From assembly GCA_020697025.1 (NCBI GenBank), contig JAJFBO010000077.1, positions 1 through 5,912 of the forward strand: 5,912 nt of DNA, given 5' to 3'. Positions 1-5,912 of the stretch are shown here, piece by piece. Origin of the DNA: Burkholderiales bacterium (GTDB lineage Bacteria > Pseudomonadota > Gammaproteobacteria > Burkholderiales > UBA11063). The notes below the pieces were generated by a model. The model had not been told where the DNA came from, did not search any database, and saw only the letters and a program-made list of their open reading frames with translations. Position 1 is the stretch's first letter. The number at the start of each line of letters is the position of its first letter. Made by a program: the position numbers and the translations under genes.

Positions 1-112
1 TAAGCAACCAAGACGAGTGCTGTTTGTCCAGAAATTACCACGCAATGCTACAGGTAAAATTTTAAAACGTGAACTTAGGGACCAAATACTTAATGAAAGA
101 CCAGTTATATGA
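1..112 (+). CDS. C-terminal end of an AMP-forming acyl-CoA synthetase-type enzyme (partial)
   Basis: The gene enters from the left edge; the first complete codon begins at base 2 and 36 residues are visible before a TGA stop at 110-112. The fragment contains LPRNATGKILKRELR, the C-terminal A10 motif of the adenylate-forming (ANL) superfamily, which includes acyl-CoA synthetases and AMP-dependent ligases. The lysine of the GK pair (codon 56-58) matches the catalytic lysine that contacts the acid and AMP in the adenylation half-reaction. The family activates a carboxylic acid with ATP and then usually transfers it to CoA. The visible part cannot tell a fatty-acid ligase from other acyl-CoA or acyl-carrier-protein ligases, so no symbol is given. 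The stop overlaps the gltX start by 4 bases (ATGA), which suggests translational coupling and a shared transcript. Confidence 0.85.
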   Translation, partial: KQPRRVLFVQKLPRNATGKILKRELRDQILNERPVI

Positions 113-1488
113 TTAGAACCAGATTTGCTCCTTCTCCAACCGGATTTTTACATATTGGTGGAGCCAGAACAGCTCTGTTTTCTTATGCTTATGCTAAAAG
201 ACAAAACGGCCAGTTTATTTTACGTATTGAAGATACTGATATAGAGCGCTCGACTAAAGAGTCTGTTGATAGTATTATCCACGCCATGGATTGGTTAAAC
301 TTGAATTATGATGAAGGCCCGTTTTATCAGACTAAACGAATGGAGCGATATAAAGAAGTTATAGAACAGCTAATAGCTAAGGGTCAGGCATATCATTGTT
401 ACTGCTCCAAGGAAGAACTGGATAAAATGCGTGAAGAACAAAAATCTAAAGGATTAAAAGCCAAATATGACAGACGTTGCTTACATAGTCCAGATATCCG
501 GGAAGATGTTAAACCAGTAGTTCGGTTTAAAAATCCAGAATCTGGAAGTGTGATTTGGAATGATTTAATTAAAGGCAGGATTGAGATTGCTAATGTAGAA
601 CTTGATGATTTGATTATTGCCAGGAGTGATGGAACGCCTACCTATAATTTTTGTGTAGTTGTTGATGACCTTGATATGCAAATTACCCATGTAGTTAGAG
701 GGGATGATCATATTAATAATACCCCCAGGCAAATAAATATTTTAGACGCACTTGGGGCTGAAATCCCATTTTATGCTCATGCACCAATGATTTTGCGTGA
801 AGACGGACAAAAAATGTCAAAAAGGCATGATGCTGTCAGTGTTATGCAGTATAAAGATATGGGAATATTACCAGAAGCGCTGCTTAATTATCTAGCAAGG
901 CTTTGCTGGGGGCATGGTGATGATGAAATTTTTGATATAAATCAGTTTATACAATGGTTTGATTTAAACAATATTTCTGTGTCGCCGGCACGTTTTGATA
1001 TAAAAAAATTATATTGGGTAAATGCTGAACATATTAAACATGCTGATAATCAAAAATTAGCTGCCCTGGTGATAGATATTTTAAAAAGTAAGCAAGTTAT
1101 CTTGAATGATAAGCTAGATTTACCGGCAATTATTGAATTAGTAAAACCACGCACTGATAATTTAAATTCATTAGCAGATAATATTGCTTATTTTTATCAG
1201 CCTCTAACACCTAATCAGGAAGACATAGATAAACATTTAACACCTGAGGCTATAAATCTATTAACTAATTTTGCTAATGAATTAGAGAGCTTGGATAACT
1301 GGACAATGGATGGGCTTAAGCAATTAATTAAAGATTTTTGTGTTAAATATGAAATAAAAATGCCAGGCCTTGGTATGCCGCTTAGATTAAAACTTTGCGG
1401 TACAACCCAGACTCCATCTTTTGATGCTATAATTTTTTTATTAGGCAAGAAACTTACACTCGAGCGTCTTAAGGCTTTGCATGCATAA
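109..1488 (+). CDS. gltX: Glutamate--tRNA ligase (glutamyl-tRNA synthetase)
   Basis: This cytoplasmic class I aminoacyl-tRNA synthetase attaches glutamate to tRNA-Glu using ATP. The 459-residue protein is full length for a family that usually has about 460-490. The N-terminal catalytic domain opens with RFAPSPTGFLHIGG, whose HIGH-type signature is at residues 15-18. A zinc-binding set C97-x-C99 and C124-x-H126 matches the E. coli-type enzyme. The KMSKR loop is at residues 235-239, followed by HDAVSVMQY. The helical anticodon-binding domain fills roughly residues 300-459 and ends in a GMPLRL...GK...ER pattern typical of the family. The start is chosen because MIRTRFAPSPTG is the usual N-terminus and because the ATG overlaps the upstream stop. 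A weak purine stretch, GAAAGA (95-100), sits 8 bases before it. Its last 8 bases overlap alr. Whether it also charges tRNA-Gln (non-discriminating) cannot be read with confidence; the rest of the genome (presence of glnS or gatCAB) would decide this. Confidence 0.97.
   Translation: MIRTRFAPSPTGFLHIGGARTALFSYAYAKRQNGQFILRIEDTDIERSTKESVDSIIHAMDWLNLNYDEGPFYQTKRMERYKEVIEQLIAKGQAYHCYCSKEELDKMREEQKSKGLKAKYDRRCLHSPDIREDVKPVVRFKNPESGSVIWNDLIKGRIEIANVELDDLIIARSDGTPTYNFCVVVDDLDMQITHVVRGDDHINNTPRQINILDALGAEIPFYAHAPMILREDGQKMSKRHDAVSVMQYKDMGILPEALLNYLARLCWGHGDDEIFDINQFIQWFDLNNISVSPARFDIKKLYWVNAEHIKHADNQKLAALVIDILKSKQVILNDKLDLPAIIELVKPRTDNLNSLADNIAYFYQPLTPNQEDIDKHLTPEAINLLTNFANELESLDNWTMDGLKQLIKDFCVKYEIKMPGLGMPLRLKLCGTTQTPSFDAIIFLLGKKLTLERLKALHA
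1469..1474 (+). promoter_or_regulatory. Shine-Dalgarno sequence for alr, inside gltX
   Basis: TTAAGG lies within the last codons of gltX, 6 bases before the alr ATG at 1481. It is a better match to the anti-Shine-Dalgarno sequence than anything in front of gltX or tkt. It supports 1481 as the alr start despite the 8-base overlap. Ribosomes ending gltX would release next to this site, so re-initiation is plausible. Confidence 0.6.
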
Positions 1489-2608
1489 TGCCAGTATTGT
1501 AATAAATAAATCGAACTTTATTCAAAATCTCCAGGTTATATCTGGCTTTATTAACTGTAATCAAACGGGTGGGCAAAAAATAAAATTTTGCTTACCCGTT
1601 AAAGCTAATGCCTATGGGCATGGGTTAATAAAGATGGCACAAATTGCAGAAGAACATGTGGACTATTTAGCAGTAGCATGCCTTAATGAAGGTATTATTC
1701 TTAGGCAAAATGGAATTAAGAAGCCAATTTTAGTATTTGGAGCATTTAGTAAGGAACAAATTTATGATTTAATTATTCATAATCTTGATATCACAATTTC
1801 ATCTAATATGAAGGCAAAACTTGTACTTGACTTATGCCAGAAGTTAAAGCTAAATTGCAAGGTACATGTTAAAGTAGATACGGGAATGAACCGGGTTGGG
1901 ATCAGACCCGAACATGCGTCTGCATTAATAGATTTTATTTATAATTCAGGTTATATGGAATTAACTGGAGTATATTCACATTTAGCCAGCAGCGATAAAC
2001 CTAATGATGCTTTTACCCATGAACAAATAAAGAGCTTTGGTAAAATTGTCACCTGGGTAAAACAATTAAAACCAGATACTATTTGCCATCTGGCTAATTC
2101 AGGAGGAGTGTATTATTATCCGGACTCCTACTTGGATATGGTGCGTCCAGGAATTTCTAGTTATGGCTATCATCCCGGAGATTTTCCAGTCAATTCCATA
2201 TTAAATAGGATACAGCCATGTTTTAGCCTTAAATCTAAAGTAGTATATTTCAAGGTGGTGGCTAAAAACTCTGGTATTAGTTATAATCAAATATATATTA
2301 CAGGTACACAAACCAGGATTGTAACAATACCGCTTGGTTATGGAGACGGCTATCCGCGGATATTGTCTAACTGTGGAGAAGTGCTAATTAGTGGGCATAA
2401 ATATACAGTATCCGGCGCAATATGCATGGATATGTTTATGGTTGATATTGGCCCAAATGGTATAGCATATATAGATGATGAAGTAGTTTTGATTGGCAAA
2501 CAAGGATCAAATGAGATTACTCTTGAAAGCGTTGCCATGAAATGCCAAACTATAGTATATGAAATTCTTTGTAGGTTTAATGTGCGCCTGCCCAGAATTT
2601 ATATATAA
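1481..2608 (+). CDS. alr: Alanine racemase (PLP-dependent)
   Basis: The enzyme interconverts L- and D-alanine in the cytoplasm and supplies D-alanine for peptidoglycan. The 375-residue protein has the normal length for the family. The N-terminal TIM-barrel domain carries the PLP lysine K41 in LPVKANAYGHG. The HVKVDTGMNRVG block (129-140) contains K131 and R138, which match the carbamylated lysine and the substrate-carboxylate arginine of the Geobacillus enzyme. R222 in VRPGI matches the arginine that contacts the PLP pyridine nitrogen. The C-terminal beta domain carries the second catalytic base, Y268 (ISYNQIY), then PLGYGDGYPR and the CMDMFMVDIG block, and ends in the usual YEILCR...RLPRIY. 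All catalytic residues are present, so it should be active. The start is fixed by the N-terminal match and TTAAGG 6 bases upstream. It overlaps gltX by 8 bases and is probably the last gene of the synthetase-gltX-alr unit. Whether it is a biosynthetic (alr) or catabolic (dadX) paralogue is inferred only from the lack of a dadA neighbour. Confidence 0.96.
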   Translation: MHNASIVINKSNFIQNLQVISGFINCNQTGGQKIKFCLPVKANAYGHGLIKMAQIAEEHVDYLAVACLNEGIILRQNGIKKPILVFGAFSKEQIYDLIIHNLDITISSNMKAKLVLDLCQKLKLNCKVHVKVDTGMNRVGIRPEHASALIDFIYNSGYMELTGVYSHLASSDKPNDAFTHEQIKSFGKIVTWVKQLKPDTICHLANSGGVYYYPDSYLDMVRPGISSYGYHPGDFPVNSILNRIQPCFSLKSKVVYFKVVAKNSGISYNQIYITGTQTRIVTIPLGYGDGYPRILSNCGEVLISGHKYTVSGAICMDMFMVDIGPNGIAYIDDEVVLIGKQGSNEITLESVAMKCQTIVYEILCRFNVRLPRIYI

Positions 2609-2698
2609 AATTTATTATTTTTCATTGCTTGTAAAGCCCTGGTATACGGCAGAATCCTAGAATCCAGATTGTTTTAGTATATCAGTTTATAAATTCTG

Positions 2699-2712
2699 TT
2701 AGAATATTCTAA
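2699..2712. repeat. 14-base perfect palindrome, candidate operator
   Basis: TTAGAATATTCTAA reads identically on both strands. It is immediately preceded by ATTCTG (2693-2698), so the order of half-sites is ATTCT-GTT-AGAAT-ATTCT, giving two overlapping inverted pairs. The left arm, in the form TGTTAGAATA, is repeated at 2850-2859 just downstream of the candidate tkt promoter. Two-fold symmetry suits a dimeric DNA-binding protein. The regulator is unknown, and AT-rich palindromes also arise by chance in such sequence. Confidence 0.4.
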
Positions 2713-2714
2713 AA

Positions 2715-2732
2715 TGAGTATAATCATACTCA
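2715..2732. repeat. Inverted repeat, 7-bp stem with 4-base loop
   Basis: TGAGTAT, loop AATC, then ATACTCA form a perfect 7-bp stem two bases after the 14-base palindrome. On the plus strand no T-run follows, so it is not a standard terminator for alr. On the minus strand the stem is followed by only TTTT, which is weak, and there is no minus-strand gene here that would need it. It could be a second operator-like site or a modest RNA hairpin. Confidence 0.4.
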
Positions 2733-2805
2733 GATAATCTGTTACATAGTATAAAGATATTTATACAGGTAAATCTCTAAAAAAATTATTATCCCAATAA
2801 ATTAC

Positions 2806-2840
2806 TTGACTACATAGTTTTCCTTTTATACCAATATAAT
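2806..2840 (+). promoter_or_regulatory. Candidate promoter region for tkt (and mreB)
   Basis: TTGACT (2806-2811) is a five-of-six match to a sigma-70 -35 box. A perfect TATAAT occurs at 2835-2840, but the gap between them is 23 bases, too long for a standard pair. TATACC (2827-2832) would give a 15-base gap, shorter than ideal. Either TATAAT is used with a poor -35 box or TTGACT is used with the weaker -10. Both would start transcription roughly 45-55 bases before the tkt ATG. A further -10-like TATAAA is at 2750-2755. Location upstream of an otherwise unpromoted tkt-mreB pair supports a promoter here; the exact elements are uncertain. Confidence 0.45.
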
Positions 2841-2841
2841 A

Positions 2842-2884
2842 TCTGGATATGTTAGAATACTTACTATTAATTTCATTATCCAGA
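2842..2884 (+). promoter_or_regulatory. Possible leader stem in front of tkt
   Basis: TCTGGATA (2842-2849) is perfectly complementary to TATCCAGA (2877-2884), with a 27-base AT-rich loop between them. The right arm overlaps the start of the purine stretch AGAAAG (2882-2887), the only Shine-Dalgarno candidate for tkt, 7 bases before its ATG. If the transcript begins before 2842, the stem could partly cover the ribosome site. A lone 8-bp match with a long loop may be chance, so this is a weak call. Confidence 0.25.
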
Positions 2885-2894
2885 AAGTTTCTTT

Positions 2895-4889
2895 ATGTCT
2901 AGTTGTAGTATAGCTAATGCCATTCGTATTTTATCTGCTGATGCAGTTGAAAAAGCCAAATCAGGGCACCCTGGTATGCCAATGGGTATGGCCGAAATTG
3001 GCAGTATTCTTTGGTCAAAGCACTTAAAACACAATCCAAGTAACCCAAAATTTGTTAATCGGGATAGATTTATATTAAGTAATGGGCATGGCTCAATGCT
3101 TCTATACTCTTTGTTACATTTAACTGGTTATAATGTGACAATTGATGACCTTAAAAATTTTAGACAATTTGGATCTAAAACTCCCGGGCATCCTGAGTAT
3201 GGTTATACTGATGGTGTAGAGACAACTACCGGGCCTCTTGGCCAGGGCCTGGCAAATGCTGTGGGCATGGCAATTGCTGAGAAAACATTAGCTAACGAAT
3301 TTAACCGGCCAGGACATGACATTGTTGATCATCATACTTATGTATTTGTTGGTGATGGATGCCTCATGGAAGGCATTTCACATGAAGTTTGTTCTTTAGC
3401 CGGTACCATGGGCTTAGGTAAATTGATAGTTTTATATGATGATAATGGAATATCTATTGATGGTGAAATAGAAGGATGGTTTAACGAGAATGTGGCTAAA
3501 CGCTTTGAGGCGTATAACTGGCAAGTTTTAGGTGCAATTGATGGTCATGATATGGTTCAGATTGATCAGGCTATAGCAAGTGCTAAAAGAGAACATAACC
3601 GGCCAAGCATTATAATATGTAAAACCAAAATTGGTAAAGGGTCACCTAATAAAGCAGGGCTTGAAGAATCGCATGGCAGCCCTCTTGGTGAAGCCGAACT
3701 GAAGCTGGTACGTAAAGAGTTAAATTGGCCACACCAGGCATTTCATGTGCCAGAAGAAATATACCAGGAAGCCGACTGTAAAAAATCTGGTGCTAGGCTT
3801 GAAAATGAGTGGAATAGCCAATTTGCAGTTTACAATACCCAATATCCTGATTTAGCAGATGAATTTATAAGACGGATAAATCATGAATTACCTAAAAATT
3901 TTGAACAGGTTATCAATGATGGCTTAAAGTTGGCAAATGATAAAAAAGAAACTATAGCTACACGTAAGGCATCATTAAATTCTATCGAGTTTTTTGCAAA
4001 ACACTTACCCGAGTTATTTGGGGGATCTGCTGATTTAACCGGTTCGAATTTAACCCGCTGGAGTTCTGCGGTAACAAGTAATGCAGAGAATAACTTCACT
4101 GGTAAATACATCAGCTATGGTGTGCGTGAGTTTGGCATGTCGGCAATACTAAATGGAATTTATCTACATGGCGGATTTAGACCTTTTGGTGGCACGTTTT
4201 TGATGTTTTCTGAATATGCAAGAAATGCTCTGCGGATGGCAAGTCTTATGCAAATAGCGCCAATATTTGTTTACACCCATGATTCAATCGGGTTGGGTGA
4301 AGACGGGCCAACACATCAAGCTGTGGAACAAACAGCAACACTTCGATTAATCCCAAATATGAATACCTGGCGTCCATGTGATACGGTTGAAACGCTAGCA
4401 GCGTGGGGACACGCGCTAAGTTTAGCTAATACTCCATCATGTTTAATTTTTTCCAGGCAAAATTTGAAATTTATTGAAAGAGATGATGCTACAATACAGA
4501 ATATCGCAAAAGGTGGTTATATTTTAAGTAGTAATAGTAAAAATCCGCAGGTAGTTATTATTGCAACAGGTTCAGAAGTTGAACTAGCTATGAATGCTTA
4601 TGAATGCTTATGTGCTTCAGGCAAGCAGGTTCAATTGGTATCGATGCCATCAACATCTGTTTTTGATATACAGGATTTAGCTTATAAACAACAAGTTATT
4701 CCCAAAAATACTAAAGTAATCGCAATTGAAGCAGGCGTTACCGGTCTATGGCATAAATATGTAGGGATAGATGGTTTAGTTATTGGCCTTGATAGGTTTG
4801 GTGAATCAGCACCAGCAAAAGATTTATTTAATCATTTTGGTTTTACAACTGAGAAAGTTTTAACCAAAATTAATCAATTTCTAGGATAA
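2895..4889 (+). CDS. tkt: Transketolase
   Basis: Transketolase is a cytoplasmic thiamine-diphosphate (ThDP) and divalent-metal enzyme. It moves two-carbon units between sugar phosphates and joins the non-oxidative pentose phosphate pathway to glycolysis. The 664-residue protein matches the roughly 663 of E. coli TktA and is alignable from end to end. The N-terminal ThDP-binding domain has SGHPGMPMG (H25), [12 protein letters not shown] and the ThDP/metal motif starting GDG at 153-155 and ending DDN at 182-184. H260 lies in the ESHGSPLG block. The middle domain has R357 (TRKAS), REFGM with the catalytic glutamate E412, [14 protein letters not shown] with H474 and SRQN with R521. The C-terminal domain has [10 protein letters not shown] and FGESAP. 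All key residues are present. The start gives the family N-terminus ([22 protein letters not shown]) and follows a weak AGAAAG site. mreB follows after 6 bases. I use the general symbol tkt because tktA and tktB cannot be told apart here. Confidence 0.98.
   Translation: MSSCSIANAIRILSADAVEKAKSGHPGMPMGMAEIGSILWSKHLKHNPSNPKFVNRDRFILSNGHGSMLLYSLLHLTGYNVTIDDLKNFRQFGSKTPGHPEYGYTDGVETTTGPLGQGLANAVGMAIAEKTLANEFNRPGHDIVDHHTYVFVGDGCLMEGISHEVCSLAGTMGLGKLIVLYDDNGISIDGEIEGWFNENVAKRFEAYNWQVLGAIDGHDMVQIDQAIASAKREHNRPSIIICKTKIGKGSPNKAGLEESHGSPLGEAELKLVRKELNWPHQAFHVPEEIYQEADCKKSGARLENEWNSQFAVYNTQYPDLADEFIRRINHELPKNFEQVINDGLKLANDKKETIATRKASLNSIEFFAKHLPELFGGSADLTGSNLTRWSSAVTSNAENNFTGKYISYGVREFGMSAILNGIYLHGGFRPFGGTFLMFSEYARNALRMASLMQIAPIFVYTHDSIGLGEDGPTHQAVEQTATLRLIPNMNTWRPCDTVETLAAWGHALSLANTPSCLIFSRQNLKFIERDDATIQNIAKGGYILSSNSKNPQVVIIATGSEVELAMNAYECLCASGKQVQLVSMPSTSVFDIQDLAYKQQVIPKNTKVIAIEAGVTGLWHKYVGIDGLVIGLDRFGESAPAKDLFNHFGFTTEKVLTKINQFLG
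4883..4886 (+). promoter_or_regulatory. Shine-Dalgarno sequence for mreB at the end of tkt
   Basis: AGGA lies in the last two sense codons of tkt, 9 bases before the mreB ATG at 4896. With only 6 bases between the tkt stop and this ATG, mreB translation probably depends on the tkt message. This also supports 4896 as the start. Confidence 0.6.
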
Positions 4890-4895
4890 AAATTT

Positions 4896-5912
4896 ATGTT
4901 TCAAAAAATATTTAACTATTTTTCCAAAGATTTGGCGATTGACTTAGGTACTGCTAATACATTGGTATACGCCAGAGGGCGTGGAGTAATTCTGGATGAA
5001 CCGACAATGGTTGCTTTGGCAGTTGATAAAAGCGGCTTGGGCAAAAGAATTTTAGCAGTTGGTCATGAAGCAAAGTCTATGCTAGGTAAGACACCTGGGC
5101 AAATTGAGGTAATTAGACCTATGAAAGATGGGGTGATTGCTGATTTTACTGTTACTGAACAGATGATAAAATATTTTATAAAAAAGGTTGGCTCACAAAA
5201 GCGTTTATTTTCTGTTCCACCAACAATTATTATTTGTGTACCATGTAGTTCTACCCAGGTAGAGCGTAGAGCTATTAAAGACTCAGCACTTGCAGCCGGG
5301 GCGCGTAAGGTTGAGTTAATAGAAGAAGCAATGGCTGCCGCTCTTGGTGCTGGATTACCTGTTGCTTCAGCGAGTGCTTCAATGATCGTAGATATAGGCG
5401 GTGGCACAACTGAGGTTGGTATAATATCTTTAGGTGGTTTAGCTTATGCTAATTCAATCAGGGTAGCCGGAGATAAAATTGATGAAGTAATTGGCAACTA
5501 TATCCGCAATAAACATGGTCTATTAGTGGGTGATACTACCGCTGAAGTAATAAAGACAAAAATTGGTTCGGCACATAAAACAACAGATGTTGGTGAAATG
5601 ATGATTCGTGGGCGGAATTCATTTCAAGGCTTGCCAAAAGAGATAACAATCACATCTTCTGAAATTCGCGAAGCAATTAAAGATCCACTCGAACAAATAG
5701 TCGCGGCTATTCGCCATGCCCTGGAAAATACAGCTCCGGAATTATCTGCTGATCTAATTGATAGGGGCATAACTTTGACAGGTGGTGGCGCATTACTTCG
5801 TGGTCTTGATATTTTGGTAAATGAAGCAACTGGAATTAAGGTCAATGTTGCAGATGAACCACTACTTTGTGTTGCTAAGGGATGTGGAGCTGCTTTGGAT
5901 TATTTATCAGAT
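4896..5912 (+). CDS. mreB: Rod shape-determining protein MreB (3' end outside the window)
   Basis: MreB is a bacterial actin homologue that forms ATP-dependent filaments under the inner membrane and guides the elongasome that builds lateral cell wall. The 339 visible residues lack only about the last ten of a typical 345-350. The N-terminal MFQKIFNYFSKD resembles the amphipathic membrane-binding segment of Gram-negative MreB. The actin-fold nucleotide motifs are all seen: phosphate 1 DLGTANT (16-22), phosphate 2 DIGGGTTEV (166-174) and the adenosine motif TGGGALLRGL (295-304). Other family blocks are IRPMKDGVIADF (73-84), TQVERRAI (120-127) and RGRN (238-241). One oddity is IEEAMAAALGAG at 142-153, where relatives I recall have IEEPMAAA, so a usually conserved proline is alanine (A145). 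The start follows AGGA by 9 bases and gives the usual N-terminus. mreC and mreD would be expected next beyond the right edge. MreB-like paralogues such as Mbl are less likely given the close match to proteobacterial MreB. Confidence 0.97.
   Translation, partial: MFQKIFNYFSKDLAIDLGTANTLVYARGRGVILDEPTMVALAVDKSGLGKRILAVGHEAKSMLGKTPGQIEVIRPMKDGVIADFTVTEQMIKYFIKKVGSQKRLFSVPPTIIICVPCSSTQVERRAIKDSALAAGARKVELIEEAMAAALGAGLPVASASASMIVDIGGGTTEVGIISLGGLAYANSIRVAGDKIDEVIGNYIRNKHGLLVGDTTAEVIKTKIGSAHKTTDVGEMMIRGRNSFQGLPKEITITSSEIREAIKDPLEQIVAAIRHALENTAPELSADLIDRGITLTGGGALLRGLDILVNEATGIKVNVADEPLLCVAKGCGAALDYLSD

Larger units (their letters stand above)
2609..2894. other. AT-rich intergenic region between alr and tkt
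   Basis: This is the only sizeable non-coding stretch in the window (286 bases). No open frame of useful length, tRNA or GC-rich terminator hairpin is visible. After the alr stop there is a T-rich run (2611-2622) without a convincing stem before it, so transcription may read through or end by Rho. The middle holds a perfect palindrome (2699-2712) and an adjacent hairpin (2715-2732). The right part holds promoter-like hexamers and a possible leader stem before tkt. The motif TAGAAT occurs three times (2658, 2700, 2853) and AGAATCC occurs twice in near-tandem (2651 and 2659). This concentration of related short sequences suggests a regulatory region, but no known regulator site was recognised. 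Confidence 0.8.

Noticed and set aside
1215..1448. Minus-strand open frame of 77 codons opposite gltX
   Set aside because: It lies wholly within well-supported gltX, shows no recognisable domain or ribosome site, and is explained by the complementary strand of a conserved coding region.
2350..2538. Minus-strand open frame of 62 codons opposite alr
   Set aside because: It sits over the conserved C-terminal domain of alanine racemase and has no family features of its own.
2598..2609. AT-only 12-base palindrome over the alr stop codon, followed by a T-rich run
   Set aside because: TTTATATATAAA could form only a 4-bp A/T stem, too weak for an intrinsic terminator, and such palindromes are common in AT-rich DNA.
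2651..2665. AGAATCC repeated twice in near-tandem
   Set aside because: Two copies of a 7-base word are too little to call a repeat element; it is noted only as part of the half-site cluster.
2714..2737. Tiny plus-strand frame ATG to TAA (7 codons) in the intergenic gap
   Set aside because: It has no Shine-Dalgarno sequence, overlaps the hairpin, and shows no amino-acid run typical of an attenuation leader peptide.
2609..2894. Searched for a riboswitch, T-box, tRNA, insertion-sequence ends or Correia-type element in the gap
   Set aside because: No conserved stems, T-box core, terminal inverted repeats with target duplication, or tRNA-like cloverleaf could be seen.
3881..4111. Minus-strand open frame of 76 codons opposite tkt
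   Set aside because: It overlaps conserved transketolase sequence and has no supporting motif, promoter or ribosome site.
5063..5407. Minus-strand open frame of 114 codons opposite mreB
   Set aside because: It is the longest antisense frame, but its translation is low-complexity (rich in Ala, Ser and Ile) and it mirrors the conserved MreB phosphate-2 region.
5624..5845. Minus-strand open frame of 73 codons opposite mreB
   Set aside because: It lies opposite conserved MreB sequence, including the adenosine motif, with no independent evidence.

Overview
The window is a compact, AT-rich stretch of a bacterial chromosome with five genes on the plus strand, all housekeeping or core metabolism. 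In order they are the last 36 codons of an AMP-forming acyl-CoA synthetase-type enzyme, glutamyl-tRNA synthetase (gltX), alanine racemase (alr), transketolase (tkt), and nearly all of the rod-shape actin homologue MreB (mreB), which runs off the right edge. No RNA gene, mobile element, CRISPR array, phage gene or minus-strand gene could be supported.

The proteins point to a proteobacterium. Transketolase aligns almost without gaps to the E. coli enzyme as I remember it. GltX has the E. coli-type zinc-site pattern (C-x-C ... C-x-H). The middle of GltX (WFDL ... SPARFD..KLYW.N.EHIK) and MreB (DLAIDLGTANTL ... VILDEP) read most like betaproteobacterial, perhaps Neisseriales-like, versions. The DNA is AT-rich, with many ATA, AGA and TTA codons, so a low-GC betaproteobacterium is my best guess. 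This is inference from remembered sequences, not a search.

Layout: bases 1-2608 form one tightly packed group. The synthetase stop overlaps the gltX start (ATGA), and the gltX end overlaps the alr start by 8 bases, so the three genes are probably co-transcribed and translationally coupled. Bases 2609-2894 are the only real intergenic region. It is very AT-rich and holds a candidate promoter for tkt, a 14-base perfect palindrome set among further AGAAT/ATTCT half-sites, a 7-bp hairpin and a possible leader stem in front of tkt. Bases 2895-5912 hold tkt and mreB, only 6 bases apart, with the mreB Shine-Dalgarno sequence lying inside the end of tkt.

Functionally, alr supplies D-alanine for peptidoglycan and MreB directs lateral wall synthesis. 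GltX charges tRNA-Glu, and transketolase links the pentose phosphate pathway to glycolysis. These are ordinary core genes in a somewhat unusual order. I found no evidence for a new biological system. The points most worth a second look are the palindrome cluster upstream of tkt, the tkt-mreB linkage and a substitution in a conserved MreB motif.
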